Shown here piece after piece: positions 33,099-44,650 of a stretch of DNA of 64,000 nucleotides (its first letter is position 1; every line of letters starts with the position of its first letter). The position numbers were made by a program, and so were the translations under genes. Location of the stretch: the NCBI RefSeq assembly GCF_905220565.1, contig NC_059413.1:14237501-14301500 (forward strand), given 5' to 3'. Under the pieces are notes generated by a model. It was not told where the DNA came from, searched no databases, and saw only the letters and a list, made by a program, of their open reading frames with translations. This DNA is from Melitaea cinxia (Eukaryota > Arthropoda > Insecta > Lepidoptera > Nymphalidae).

Positions 33099-33490
33099 AA
33101 CCTTATGTTAACAGTAATGAATGAACCTCAATTATTCAAAATTCTCTCTAATACTTTTTCTTACTTTCTCTTAAATAACGTATCACAAAACGTAACATTT
33201 ATTAACAAATGTAATTTTATTGCCGGGAACAAAGTTCATCGGAGATGGATAGAACGTAGTTCTTTTCGTAGTTTTTTCAATGAAAGTCGCTTCGAGACGT
33301 TTTAAACTAAAGTACAGAAATAAATTGAAAAGAATAACTTCGAAAGCACTAAGAGATACTTTTATATAAAGATGACACGTTTCTGAACAGATGGTTTAAA
33401 AGTGCTTGTTAAACTTTGTATTGTAGTTATGTCATTAATAAGATAAGGTTTTATTGTATCAACATGAGTGTGATGGAAAATAAATCATTA
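33099..33490. other. No recognisable gene
   Basis: AT-rich. The short open frame at 33105-33305 has no recognisable motif. Confidence 0.45.
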
Positions 33491-33686
33491 TCTATAATAT
33501 AAAAATGAGTCGCTGAATGTGTTGCTAAGCGCAAAACTCGAGAACGGTTGGACCGATTTCGCTAATTCTTTTTTTAAAATATTCCTTGAAGTACGAGGAT
33601 AGTTCTTACGGAGAGAAAAATTCTAAAAAAAAAAAATAATTAAAGAATCGACTGTTAGGCGATACGAAGTTCGCCGGGTCAGCTAG
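33491..33686 (+). mobile_element. Helitron-like element, 196 bp
   Basis: TCTATAATATAAAAATGAGT after A (33490), ending CGCCGGGTCAGCTAG before T (33687), with hairpin GGCGA-tacgaagt-TCGCC. It is a shorter version of 13786-14074. Confidence 0.82.
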
Positions 33687-33829
33687 TTATTATTATTGTT
33701 ATTAAACTTAAACAAAGTTAACTAACGTGGAACTGTAAAGGGGTACTGTTCATTTAAAAATATCTAAATAAACACAAACAATACATTCAGACGAAAGTCA
33801 AATATAATGACCAAAACTCAAAAAAAAAA

Positions 33830-34035
33830 AATGTGGAATGACCTTCCTCCTGAGGTTCCCCGAGCGCTATAATTTGGGGGTTTTCAAGCGTTGAGTGTAT
33901 AGGCATCTTTTTCCTAAAGGCCGGCAACGAACCTGCAACTCCTCTCTCTCTACTCTTGTGTTGCAGACGTCCATGGGCTACGGTAGCCGTTTAACATCAG
34001 GTGGCTTCGTCTGCTCTTTTGCCCACATTCTTATA
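33830..34035 (+). repeat. LINE 3' portion fragment
   Basis: It starts with sequence encoding WNDLPPEVP in one frame, a typical end-of-ORF2 motif, and ends in a 3' UTR with 'gctacggtagccgtttaaca' and an A-rich tail. It is related to family M in its last half. Confidence 0.55.
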
Positions 34036-34081
34036 AAAAAAACTCAAAAGTATGAATTGAAAATCAAAGACTAAACAAAGT

Positions 34082-34401
34082 TATACTAATATAATAAAGC
34101 TGTAAAGTTTGTTTGTTTGTTTAAGCGCGTTAATCTAATGGACTGCCGGGAGTAAACTACTCTTAGGGAGTTTTTGAAATTATATTTTTTTTAAATAAAA
34201 AGTATCCTGTGTGGCTTCTAAAATCTCCAATAATATGTGTACAAAGTTCATGGTGAACGGTTAAAATTAACAAACAAACTTACATTCACAATTTTAATAT
34301 TATTAGGGATTGGATTTGCCGAGAAAGGCTATATTTATATAATATTTTAGTACGTTTTTCCTAAAATTAATACCGGTAAAATCGCGGGGCATAGCTATAA
34401 T
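34082..34401 (+). mobile_element. Helitron-like element, 3' end altered
   Basis: It starts 'tatactaatataataaagct' with 'gtttgtttgtttaagcgcg'. The end 'gcggggcatagctat' has CTAT in place of CTAG. Confidence 0.6.
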
Positions 34402-34687
34402 AGAGGATATGTGTACAAATTTGAAGCTTGTTTCATTATTCGACGGCAAATACACGGTGTTATGAATCATACCCGCAGCGTTTTGGATTGAATTCGTGAA
34501 TAATTCTGTTAGTAGCGGTGTGCTTGTGGATAGTTCAACTAGGGTTAAATTAATTGTTTTCATTTCCAATATATTATCTTATCTTCTTATCTTTTGTCTA
34601 AATATAAAAAAATAACCATCAAAATGTATTGACGCGCATTACTACCGAACGGATTACAAAAAGTTATAAAATCCTTTTTGGAAGTAA

Positions 34688-34800
34688 AACTTCTTTACGT
34701 ACGATTGACTTGGGAAGTAAGCTGGTGAATGTGACGAGGGCGTTACGAAAAGTGTGATCTGGCAAGGCAAATGGGAGTTAAGAGGGAAATATGGTCTAAA
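34688..34800 (+). repeat. Family V repeat copy
   Basis: 'gattgacttgggaagtaag', 'ggtgaatgtgacgagggcg' and 'ttacgaaaagtgtgatc' match 44060-44205. Confidence 0.6.
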
Positions 34801-34844
34801 GCGCACTCGTTTTTTTCCACCGTTACTAAGACAAGATTTGTAAA

Positions 34845-35596
34845 TAATTGTGTTTGCTCGCAAACGAAAAAAAAACCGACTTCAATTATATCGACGAGTA
34901 ATACAACGTACATCGACGAAAATATAGTCAAGTAACTACGCGTTATCAAAGATTACTCAAAAAGTAGTTATCAGATCTCAATAAAATTTATATGTGACCA
35001 CATGACAAATATCAGCTTTCGATTAAATTAAAAATTATTAAAATCGGTACACCCAGTAAAAAGTTATTGCGGATTTTCAAGAGTTTCCCTCGATTTCTCT
35101 GGGATCCCATCATTAGATCCTGGTTCCCTTATCATGGTATCAAACTAGGGATATCCCCTTTCCAACAAAAAAGAATTATCAAAATCGGTACACCCAGTAA
35201 AAAGTTATTGCGGATTTTCAAGAATTTCCATTAATTTCTCTGGTATTCCATCATCAGATCCTGGTTTCCTTATGATGGTACTAGATTTGGGATATCTTCT
35301 TTCCAACAAAAAAAGAATTATTAAAATCGGTACATCCAGTAGAAAGTTATGCGGTATAATACAACGTAGGTCGACGAAAAAAGCGTCAAGTAAAAACGCA
35401 TTATTAGATATAGCTCGAAAAGTAGTTGTTAGATCTCCAATGAATTTAAATGGGACCAATTGGCATACACCACCTTTCGATTAAAAGAAAATTTGTCGAA
35501 ATCGCTCCACCCAGTCAAAAGTTCTGATGTAACATACATAAAAAAAAATACAGTCGAATTGAGAACCTCCTCCTTTTTTGGAAGTCGGTTAAAAAT
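34845..35596 (+). repeat. Family L repeat, longest copy, with internal module duplication
   Basis: It begins 'aattgtgtttgctcgcaaac' (a 6-bp stem hairpin) then AACCGACTTCAA-type sequence, and ends in its inverse, TTGGAAGTCGGTT. A module headed by 'aaatcggtacacccagt' recurs at 35041, 35182 and 35324 (spacing 141-142 bp). The 'aatacaacgtaggtcgacga' module also appears twice in related form. It has inverted ends but no coding capacity; it is either a MITE-like or a Helitron-like non-autonomous element. Confidence 0.8.
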
Positions 35597-36252
35597 GTAA
35601 CGGAGACGAGTGTTTGATGAAAGTAAATAGTGCATCGTTATTCAACACGTTTGATTTTACAGATAAATTAATAATTGTTCAGGCGTATCGATTTAACACA
35701 TAAATAACAATGACGTCATAATTTTTCATTTATTAATAAATAAACAAGTACTTTCATCAAGAATACAATTTCGTAACTAATTAATAGTGTTATCAATGAT
35801 TTCCTATGTTTGACACAAACAAAATTATCAGAGTGCCGGCCTTATGAGATCACTGTGTCTATCCAGTAACTGATATTTGTTTGATGTTTTATTTGTATCA
35901 CTCACTCATGAGTTACTCAAGTCTAATAGGTGTCAGTTGGTTGCTGTACGTGTATTTGTACGCCTGCATTATTAGTATAAATGCACTTTACGTGTCCAAT
36001 AATTTACTTGTCTGTTCTTGAAATTATCTAAAAGCCTCTATTCCCAACAAAATTAAAATAAATTAGGAAAATTGCGAGAAAGTAAGTGCAGTGTGGCTGT
36101 TCAAATTTTTTTTTTGACTGCCTACCCTGTCTAAAAACTTTATGCACGCCACTGATCGGGATACATTTAAGATATTTAAGTGCGTAATCTGCGTAGCTGG
36201 GATAATGCGTAGAACGGACTGGTGTTTTGACTTTACATCAAATATTATTTAA
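35597..36252. other. No recognisable gene
   Basis: AT-rich; no supported feature. Confidence 0.5.
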
Positions 36253-36576
36253 CCTGTGTGGCGTTAAGAATATAGCCCCCCCTCTTCTCGTGGGTGTCGT
36301 ATAAAATAACTAAAGGATAACATAGTTTCACTACCGCCTTGGAACTTAAAGAGCCGACCGATGGCGGGACAACCATCTAATTACTGGGTTTGAAATACAC
36401 AGGCTGAAGACGGGCAGCAGCGTCTTCGGTGCGACAAAGCCAGCCCTGCGGTCACCGACCCTGCCCAGCGTGGTGACTATGGGCAAAACACATGAGTTCA
36501 CTCCATTTTTGGCGCGAACTTTTGGAGGCCTATTTCCAACAGTGGACTATATTAGGCTGAAGTGATGATGATGATG
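36253..36576 (+). mobile_element. Family Q copy, near full length
   Basis: It starts 'ctgtgtggcgttaagaata' and ends 'gaagtgatgatgatgatga', with standard internal blocks. Confidence 0.85.
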
Positions 36577-36591
36577 AGTGATTATTTAACC

Positions 36592-36826
36592 GAGGTAGGG
36601 CACAAAAATATAAATCTGGAGCAGCCCGATTGGGGAAGTATCTTGAACTTACAGAATATCACAGCTAAACAAAACTGCTTTTAAGCAGCGTTTCGTTCCG
36701 AGGGGGTTGGGGATAAGGTCGGCAAAGCGCTTGCGATGCCTCTGGCATTGCAGATGTCTATAAGCTACGGTAATCGCTTACCTTCAGGTGAGCCGTACGC
36801 TTATTTGCCAACCTTATTAAATTAAC
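36592..36826 (+). repeat. Family M copy
   Basis: 'ctggagcagcccgattgggg', 'agaatatcacagctaaac', 'gtcggcaaagcgcttgcgat' and 'gctacggtaatcgcttacc'. It lies directly after the Q copy. Confidence 0.78.
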
Positions 36827-37190
36827 AAACGATCTTGAAATAACGTATGTACACTTGGCAATCTACCCACAGATAATACATCTCATCTTAGGAGAACAAA
36901 GTGTGCTTAAATTAACTTAATTAAAATTTAACTTTGATGAGGCAGTCTTGAGATTATTTATACGACAAAAACAAATATAAACAACCTTGGAATTCTCGCG
37001 GCCTAGCTTCGGTCTCAAGGTCGAGAGTTCTCAGCCCGAAGCTACACCTCGGGCGGCTCTGGGACCTCGTTTAATGAAAAATGCTTCCCTTTTATTTTAA
37101 AACAAAAGATTTGGAACGATACTTATATATTATCGTTGTCTTTCAATGGACAATAAAAGAGTATGCTAGCTAATTTGTTGTTTTGGTTTT
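36827..37190. other. No recognisable gene
   Basis: It includes a moderately GC-rich patch at 36990-37070 that I cannot assign. Confidence 0.4.
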
Positions 37191-37352
37191 AATCCGACTT
37201 CAAAAAAAAAAAAAAAAAAAAAAAAATGGATAAAGTTCACAATTCGCGTATATTTTTATCTTAATTACCACATAACTTTTTATCGATTTTAATGATACCT
37301 TTTCAAAGTCGGTGCTTGTTCTGTGGTCCCATTTAAATTTATCAGTTTTGGT
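37191..37352 (-). repeat. Family L fragment with expanded poly-A
   Basis: 'atccgacttcaaa' runs into an A run (37201-37226), then 'gttcacaattcg' and 'tgtggtcccatttaaattta' as in L. Confidence 0.6.
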
Positions 37353-37807
37353 CACCAAACATCACGAGTTCCACGCCCATTTCGAGCAGATACTTTATCT
37401 ATAATTACAAGTAATTATTTCTGGCTTTACTTTGCATATATGACAGCTAAGATCCGAGGATTATACATGTGTATACATGTGAAAGCTAAAGCTATTAGTG
37501 AAAGGTAAATTTCCCCGAAAACGAAGTTTTAAAACGTTGGTATTATAGCTTGACCCTTTCATTACAATGAGGAAGTGACCTTTATCCCTAAGTGGGACAA
37601 CTGCTGTTTCATTTCAATTCAGTGTTTTTAATTAGACTTCTCTATTTAGGGTCCATTTAAATTTGAAACAATGTTTTTAATGTCGAAAGAAAGTTGACTG
37701 TTGCGTATTTAATTTATTAAACAAAAAAGGAAACTTTTCTTATAAAAATCAATAAAAAAAATGACAAAATATATTTTTGAAATTTAAAATTAAAAGAAGT
37801 ATGTCTT
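37353..37807. other. No recognisable gene
   Basis: AT-rich. The 37323-37508 open frame starts inside family L and is not credible. Confidence 0.45.
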
Positions 37808-38146
37808 CAGCCTGTAATATCCCACTACTGGGCATAGGCCTCTTTTCCCATGCAGAAGAAGGATCAGAGCTTAATTCACCACGCTGCTCCGATGTGGGTT
37901 GGCGGATATATTCCTTACTATGAGTAACGATCGCTATCAGGTGTACATGATAACAACCGGGACCGACGACTTAACGTGCTCTCCGAGGCACGGTGGGAAG
38001 ACCCACAAGGACTGCACAAACACCCAGACCACGGCAAACACCCGTATGGCCAATACAAATGTTTGCCATGTGCGGGGATCGAACCCGCAACCGCCAGCGC
38101 AACAGGTACAATCCATGGCTATATCTAACCGTTGCGCCAACGCGGC
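37808..38146 (-). mobile_element. SINE R, near full length, reverse
   Basis: Read on the reverse strand, the head is GCCGCGTTGGCGCAACGGTT then the B box GGTTCGATCCCCGCA, the body has GTTTGCCGTGGTCTGGGTGT, and the tail is CCCAGTAGTGGGATATTACA. The good A and B boxes make this the clearest evidence that family R is tRNA-derived and Pol III-driven. Confidence 0.9.
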
Positions 38147-38589
38147 TTCAAAAGTGCTTCGTGTAAAAACTAATATAATTTATTTTCATAATTTTACACT
38201 GCGCAAACGCTCACCTACAGCGCTGAGGTATCATTTCTTTTTACGATATTTATTATGATTCCTGAAACAGAGATACGGTGTAGCACCACGATCACTTAAG
38301 CCTAAATAAATTAATCGTAACGAAAACTCCGACACTACAGACTGCAGACGTTTACATACAAACACGGTATTAATCGGAAGAGTTCCTACGTTAACATAAA
38401 TATTTTATTCATGCTATAAAAGTACACGATAGCTGTCATTCAGTTTTCTGCATTCCGTTCTGAAATCTGGGAGATTGGAGGCTTTTTTTAATAATTAATC
38501 AATACATATAATAAAATATAACAGGCCGCTGTACATTTAAGTTATATGAGAAAAACTATTATTGGGACCTTTATGAACGAAAATAACAC

Positions 38590-38834
38590 CCAAAACAATG
38601 ATTGTCAGAATTTTTGTCTGTTTGCCTGTTTATCTTTGCGTTTGTGCACGCTAATCTCAGAAATGGCTTGTCCGATTTAGATGTGGTTTTAATTAATATA
38701 CTGTGGCAAGCTTAGCATTTGGTGTTTGTTTCATGTCGATAGGTTCATAAATAAAAAAGTTATGCCAATTTAACGAATCATGTTGAACATGTAAAGTCAC
38801 TATTCCACGCGGACGAAGTCGCGAGCAGAGCTAG
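38590..38834 (+). mobile_element. Helitron-like element
   Basis: It ends 'cgcggacgaagtcgcgagca' then GAGCTAG (38828-38834), followed by T. The 5' end is uncertain. Confidence 0.6.
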
Positions 38835-38867
38835 TAATAAAAAAAATTTCATACTCAATAATCCCAG

Positions 38868-39224
38868 AATATCTAAATCAGCTTGTGAATGTCCCATTGT
38901 TAGGCAAAGGGCTCTTTTTTGCACAGAAAAAGGCTTGGAGCTCAATCCACTGCGGTAGGGCCTGCAGGAAATTTTCCGGGAGAATTTTCAAAATTAGACC
39001 AGCCAGACTAGGAAAATACCTCGACCTTACAGAATTACAGCTAAATTGTACTGTTTTTAAGCAGTGTTGTATTCCTGTGGTGAGTAACGTGACCGGAGCT
39101 CCTGCGGGAATTGGGGGTAGGGTCTCCAACGCGCTTTCGATGCTCTAATGTTGCAGATGTCTATAAGCTACGGTAATCACTTTACAGGTGAGCCTTGTTT
39201 GCCGACCAAGTTATATTAAAAAGA
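38868..39224 (+). repeat. Family M copy, rearranged
   Basis: 'gacctgcaggaaattttcc'-like start, then 'cttacagaattacagctaaa', 'gctataagctacggtaatca'-like blocks and 'gagccttgtttgccgacc'. A SINE R fragment with a G run follows at 39280-39360. Confidence 0.6.
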
Positions 39225-39760
39225 AATCCACATCACTGCTCCACTTTGACTTAGTATGTAGTAACTTTACTTTTAGTAATGATCGCTATCAAGTGTATTT
39301 GATGACAATCGAGATCGCTAGATATACGTGCTCTCCGAAGAACAGTGGGGGGGGGGGTGCTTTGAGCATAAAGCAGGATCTACCATCTGCGCCAACGGGA
39401 CAGTAAAATATTGATTTGAAAAAAATATATACGTTTAATTATATACAACAATTTATGGCTTCCATGTTGCCATTCGTGCTCATGATTTTGCTAGTGTCAC
39501 GTTATAGCGCGAAGTCACGCTATATCAATTTTTCTTATACAAATAGATATGGCCCGTGGTTTGACATGCGTTAACTTGAAGAAAAAATGTACTGAAATAT
39601 TTTATACCCTATAGCCTTCATAGGTAAATGAACTGTCCAACATAAGAATAATTTTCAATTCGAACTATTATTTCCTAAGATTAGCGCTTTCGAAAAACCT
39701 ATATGCGTATGCCAAATACATTTGACAGACAGAACTCGTACAAAAAAAATGTTGAATAAT
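39225..39760. other. SINE R fragment, otherwise featureless
   Basis: 39275-39360 has 'taatgatcgctatcaagtgt' and 'acgtgctctccgaa', the reverse body of SINE R. The rest is AT-rich. Confidence 0.5.
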
Positions 39761-40316
39761 TAAAAAAGTAGTTATCAGGTATCGTCATTACATTACAGCC
39801 TATACAGTCCACTGCTGGATATAGGCCTCCACAAGTTTACGTCAAAAATAACGTGAACTCATGTGTTTTGCCCATAGTCACCACGCTGGGCAGGCGGGTT
39901 GGTGACCGCAGTACTGGCTTTGTCGCACCAAAGACGCTGCTGCCCGTCTTCGGCCTGTTTATTTCAAAGCCAGCAGTTGGATGGTTATCCCGCCATCGGT
40001 CGGCTTCTTAAGTTCCAAGGTGGTTGTGGAACCTTGTTATCCCTTAGTCGCCTCTTACGACACCCACGGGAAGAGAGGGGGTGGCTAAATTCTTTAGTGC
40101 CGTAGCCACACAGCACCCGTAGCCACTCAGCATCAGGTATCGATTAAATGTTAATTAAATGGGACCACAAGACAAACATTAGCTTTCTATTAAAATAAGA
40201 ATCATCAAAATCGGCCCACCTAGTAAAAACTTCTGAGGTAACATACATAAAGATACAAATAAATAGGTCCAGACGACTTGAAGACGTCTTTCTTTTTGGA
40301 AGTTTGGTTAAAAAAG
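39761..40316 (+). repeat. Family L copy split by a family Q insertion
   Basis: Left part 39761-39784 ('aaaaagtagttatcag'), right part 40143-40316 ('aaatgggaccacaagacaaa' to 'ggaagtttggttaaaaa'). The two rejoin in register when the Q copy at 39785-40131 is removed. Confidence 0.8.
39785..40131 (-). mobile_element. Family Q element with exact 11-bp TSD (reference copy)
   Basis: ATCAGGTATCG flanks it on both sides (39774-39784, 40132-40142). On the reverse strand the 347-bp element starts near 'ctgtgtggctacggcacta' (after a short 5' extension) and ends 'ggctgtaatgtaatga'. It shows the mode of insertion (LINE-like, staggered cut) and fixes the 3' end for the family. No ORF; no tRNA-like boxes recognised. 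Either a SINE of unknown head or a non-autonomous LINE derivative. Confidence 0.92.
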
Positions 40317-40400
40317 AACATACGAAAGCGCTTGGAATAGCAATAAAATATCGGAAACACTAAAATGAATAGTAAATACATGATAAATAAGTACTTTTAT

Positions 40401-40833
40401 TAACTGACTTCAAAAAAAGGAGGATGTTACTCAATTCGACCGTATATAGTTTTTTTAAGTATGTTCGGGGATAACTCCGTCGTTTATAAGCCGATTTTGA
40501 TAATTTTTTTTTTGTTGGAAAGGAGATATTTCTAGTTTGGTACCATGATAAGGAAACCAGGATCTGATGATGGAATCCTAGAGAAATCGAGGGAAAGTCG
40601 CGAAAATCCACATAGCTTTTTACTGGGTGTACTGATTTTAATGATTTTTAATTTAATCGAAAGCCGATGTTTATCATGTGGTCACATTTAAATTTAATCG
40701 AGATCTGATTACAACTTTTGGAGTAATCTTTGAAAATGCGTATTTACTTGACTATTTTTTCGTCCACCTACGTTGTATTACTTGTCGATATAATTGAAGT
40801 CGGTTTTTCTTCGTTTTCCTGCAAACACAATTA
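40401..40833 (-). repeat. Family L copy, nearly complete, reverse
   Basis: 'ctgacttcaaaaaaagga' to 'aattgaagtcggtttttc' and 'ttcctgcaaacacaatt', with all core blocks. Confidence 0.85.
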
Positions 40834-40851
40834 TTTATAATCAGTGTGTAT

Positions 40852-41030
40852 TTTTAACCGACTTCAAAAAAGGATCTGAAGTTGGGATTCCGGAGAAATC
40901 AAGGAAAGTGCTCGAAAATCGTAGTGACGACTAGTGCGTTTGTTTTTTTTTTTTCGTCTACTTACCTTGTATTATTACTTGTCGGTATTGATGTAATTGA
41001 AGTCGGTTTTTTTCGTTTGCGAGAAAACAA
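40852..41030 (-). repeat. Family L copy, internally deleted, reverse
   Basis: 'ttaaccgacttcaaaaaagg' is followed closely by 'attccggagaaatcaagga' and ends 'aattgaagtcggttttttt' with 'cgtttgcgag'. Confidence 0.78.
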
Positions 41031-41507
41031 TATAATATATGACATAATAATATGACATGTAATAGTTTTAATAATTGTATGAATAACTTCAAATTATTGC
41101 AATATATGGCCAAATTTACGAACGCTACGATTTGGGTTGACACGAAATGGTTGTTTGAAAATTTAATAACAGCGTGGGAATGTTGATAGGTAAAGTTCAG
41201 GGGTGCGAATTGACCTCCAGCGGTGAGTATCGGGGTTGAAACCAGGCTGGTCTATCCCTCGGACTGAAAGGTCACCGGAAAGGTCATATGTTTTACGTGT
41301 TAGTTTTATTTGACTAACAAAACATTTTTTTCGGTTTTATCGTATTGTATGTTTTTTTTTCCTTTACTTAATTTTAAGCCAATAGACGGTCGTAATGGAC
41401 CTTAATATTTATATTACGTTTTGTTTCTTTTATAATGTCTATGCTGTTTACTATTCCTTATAAATAAATAAATAGTATGTATGTTTGATCGCAGTTACCA
41501 GATTAAA
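41031..41507. other. No recognisable gene
   Basis: AT-rich. 41210-41290 is less AT-rich but unassigned. Confidence 0.45.
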
Positions 41508-41762
41508 TCTATACTAATATTATGATTATTAGATTCTATTGACGACCGCTCTGGTGCATGTGTCGTGTCGGGGACGCCTGATTACACCGACTTTATATCT
41601 TAGAATGTTTTAAATGAAATAACTCAATAACTACAGGATCGATTTTAAAAATTCTTTCACTAGGAGAACGCACTAACTGACAAAACTTTTTCCATTTGAC
41701 ATTTTAACTTAATACAAAGGAAGAGGAGAAATAGTGAAATCCACACGGACGAAGCCGCGTTA
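41508..41762 (+). mobile_element. Helitron-like element carrying a SINE S-like piece
   Basis: The start 'tctatactaatattatgatt' and the end 'cacacggacgaagccgcg' match the Helitron-like family (terminal CTAG lost). 41535-41560 'gacgaccgctctggtgca' resembles the SINE S head. Confidence 0.55.
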
Positions 41763-42007
41763 AAGAACCTGAATGTAATAATTAATGTATACTAATGATT
41801 ACCCTGCGAAAAATAAAATAGTATTTAAATACCTGTATATAAATAATTATTAGCTATTGGCAACCCCACAGATCGATTAAATATTTTATATACTGTAATT
41901 TAACTCTGTTTACTTATTTGTGATTATCTGTACTATATATAGGTATGTGTGTATTGTCATTGATTGTCTCAATTAAAAAAAAATATTTTTTAATTTTCGA
42001 ACGACAC

Positions 42008-42125
42008 CTTTAGAGTCTGTAGAAGCGTGTAGTTGCTGGCACAGCGCCATCTATCTTCCGTTTTTGATCCCGGTTGGCTTAGCCTCATCCCATAAATCTA
42101 ACTTAAAATATTGGTACACTCATGA
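42008..42125 (+). repeat. Family U repeat copy
   Basis: 'gcgtgtagttgctggcacag' and 'ccggttggcttagcctcatc' match 44500-44640; unknown class. Confidence 0.6.
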
Positions 42126-42529
42126 AGCTAAATATCACAAATTCTTTAGAAAAAAAAAACCTGTAAATTTGAAACTGATGATAGGAAAATATATTTTACC
42201 TGAAACTGCCATATATTTTTTTTTCAAAGTTACGCACAAATAAAAAGATCAACAGTAAATACACACTGACAAAATACACATATATGTATATACATATGTA
42301 TGTCTGATACACGAAAAAAATATATATACTTACAAATTCAATTTAGGGTAGATAAAGTTTCCTCTCATCTCTTTCTAACTTACTCGATCTGAAAGCGAGA
42401 GAAGTTTTAATTAGAAAAGTACAGACTACCCTCTGAGGGAATTAGAGCACGTTAAAAGTTCATACGTGTTTTATGTTTAATATATGTGTATTAATTTTTA
42501 CAAATATATTTTAATGTGGTAAACAAGCG
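42126..42529. other. No recognisable gene
   Basis: AT-rich; no supported feature. Confidence 0.45.
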
Positions 42530-42680
42530 CCGTCCGCGAAGTCCACCTAATGGTAAGTGGATACCGTAGCCAATGGACGCCAGCAACATCAGCATTACAA
42601 GCAAGCGTTTGTAATGCCGACTTACCCTCGATCCTCCTCAGGAGCTCTGGACACCTTCACGTGGAACACGACATTATTTT
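42530..42680 (-). repeat. LINE 3' UTR-like fragment
   Basis: A GC-richer patch, 'cgccgtccgcgaagtccacc', 'taccgtagccaatggacgcc', 'cttaccctcgatcctcctca'. Its layout (Trp-codon-rich end, 'ctacggta' core) resembles the reverse of LINE tails such as 33830-34035. Confidence 0.45.
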
Positions 42681-43255
42681 GAAGTAGTATTATTTAGATG
42701 TAATTAATTATTTTCACATTTAATTAGTTTTGTTACTACTCACAAATGACCAACCTTACAAATCGTAAAGGTCAAACTGTGTGAATTTATGAGTTTTCTA
42801 ATAAATACACACATTTTATGAACCTTTTTTTTGTTGTTTGAAATACATGAATTATTTAATATTGTATTATTTTTGTTTAAAATGCATTAATTATTTAATA
42901 TTTTATTATTTAGTACAAATATTTCTACGTAGGTTTTTTTTTAATACTCGGAGAGTAGTTGACCTTTCCATTTTATCTTTTATATAAAAATAATTCATTC
43001 TTCTTATTTTATTTAGTACTTCATTTAAATATAATATATATATGAAAAAAAAATTAAACTAAATAATTATAAAATGAAAATAATTAATTCATCAAAGTCA
43101 AGTGGTCGCCAAAAGTTTTATAAAATTAACTTCATACCTACATATTTTTTTTTCAGTTTATTCTTAACAAAAATAATTAGTTCTTACGCTGAAAGTTACA
43201 CATGTGTGTATGAGACTTGATTGTCATTTTGGATATATATCGCCTAATAAATATG
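42681..43255. other. No recognisable gene
   Basis: AT-rich with homopolymer runs; no supported feature. Confidence 0.5.
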
Positions 43256-43582
43256 AGGCGCGTTGGTGCAACGGTCACAGCACTGGTTTGTGACTGTTGC
43301 GCTGGCGGTTGCTAGTTCGATCCCGCACATGACAAACATTTGTATTGGCCATACAGATGTTTGCCGTGATATGGGTGTTTAAGCAGCCCTTGTGGGTTTC
43401 CTCACCGTGACTCGGAGAGCACGTTAAGCCAACGCTCCCGGTTGTTATCATGTACACCTAATAGCGATCGTTTCATAGTAGGGAATATATCCGCCAACCC
43501 TCATTGGAGCAGCGTGGTGGATTAAGCTCTGATCCTCCTCCCACATTGGGAAAGAGGCTCAGTAGTGGGATATTATAGGCTG
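43256..43582 (+). mobile_element. SINE R, full length (reference forward copy)
   Basis: Head GGCGCGTTGGTGCAACGGTC (A-box region), degenerate B box TAGTTCGATCCCGCA, a conserved palindromic core 'aaacatttgtattggcc..cagatgtttgcc', body blocks and a tail near 'agtagtgggatattataggc'. The flanks share AAATATG (43249-43255, 43583-43589), a possible 7-bp TSD. Confidence 0.88.
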
Positions 43583-43984
43583 AAATATGGGAAACTTCAA
43601 AATCACAAACGCGGTGAGTTTTTCCTAAAAATAAAAGGTTTACCGTGAAAGTTTTAAAATTTATATAGATGTTTTCCACTTTACACTAATGCTAAACAAT
43701 TGTTTAAACCGTAATAGAGATGTTTGTCTAGTCTACCGTTATTGTTGTGTTTGTTTGTCTTTTTCGTGTTGTATCTACGTGTTTTGCACCACTACTGGAT
43801 ATAGGATATGGTCCTATTGAAGGCCATTGAGTGTAAGATGTCTCAGAAGTGGTTCCACAGTGACACACACACAATTTTTTTTTTTTTTGTTTAAGATATA
43901 CACATTGCCAACGGACGCGCGTTAGCTAATGTAATGAAAATATAACAAAAGAAAACAAGAAAAGAGTAATCTAAACTTGTAAAT

Positions 43985-44650
43985 AAAAATGAACCACTAC
44001 TTACACGTGTTACTAAGTGAAAAACTCAAGAACAGCTGTTTCAATTCAATCAATTTTTGAAGTAAAACTTCTTCACACTCGCTTGACTTGGGGAGTAAGA
44101 TGGTGAATGTGTGACGAGAGCGTTACAAAAAGTGTGATCGAGCGAGGCGAACCGAGAAAGAGAGAGAGATGTGAAAACACATTTTCTTTCTTTCTTTTTC
44201 TCATAGCCAGTTACGTTTCGTATATCAAATACACAGTGCAGGCCTATTGTGCAGGCCTATTGTTAGTTAAGTTTTACTTCAGTCGTGTGGTCTAAAGCAC
44301 ATTGAATTTTTCGTTTTCTTTTTTATTATTGTCTAGTACTTTGAAGAAGACGCTTAGAGAATAAAAAAAATATATAAAAGTGAAAAAAAAGAAGGAAAAT
44401 AAATATAGTAAACGTGTTATATACATGTACTATCATTGATAGTCTCTACTAAGTCAATTAAAAAAATAATACTATATTAGTATCCGAACGCCATCTTTAC
44501 GTTCTGTGAATAAGCGTGTAGTTGCTGGCACAGCGTCATCTACCGTTCCTTTTCCGATACCGGTTGCTTGAGCATCGTCAATCTAAAGATTATACTCTCG
44601 AAATATCTACATTAAAATATTGGCATTAGTACGACAACTACTATGTAACA
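43985..44650 (+). repeat. Composite repeat: families V and U in tandem order
   Basis: It starts 'aaaaatgaaccactacttac' like the Helitron-like 5' ends, then the V block (44060-44205, 'cgagagcgttacaaaaagtg'), then the U block (44500-44640). The same V and U blocks occur apart at 32.5, 34.7 and 42.0 kb, so this may be the fuller element. Confidence 0.55.

Noticed and set aside
35272..35484. 70-codon forward ORF and its reverse partner at 35205-35459
   Set aside because: Both lie wholly within the family L repeat modules.
43258..43335. Possible tRNA gene
   Set aside because: It is the head of SINE R, repeated in reverse at 37808-38146 and as fragments elsewhere, without cloverleaf pairing.
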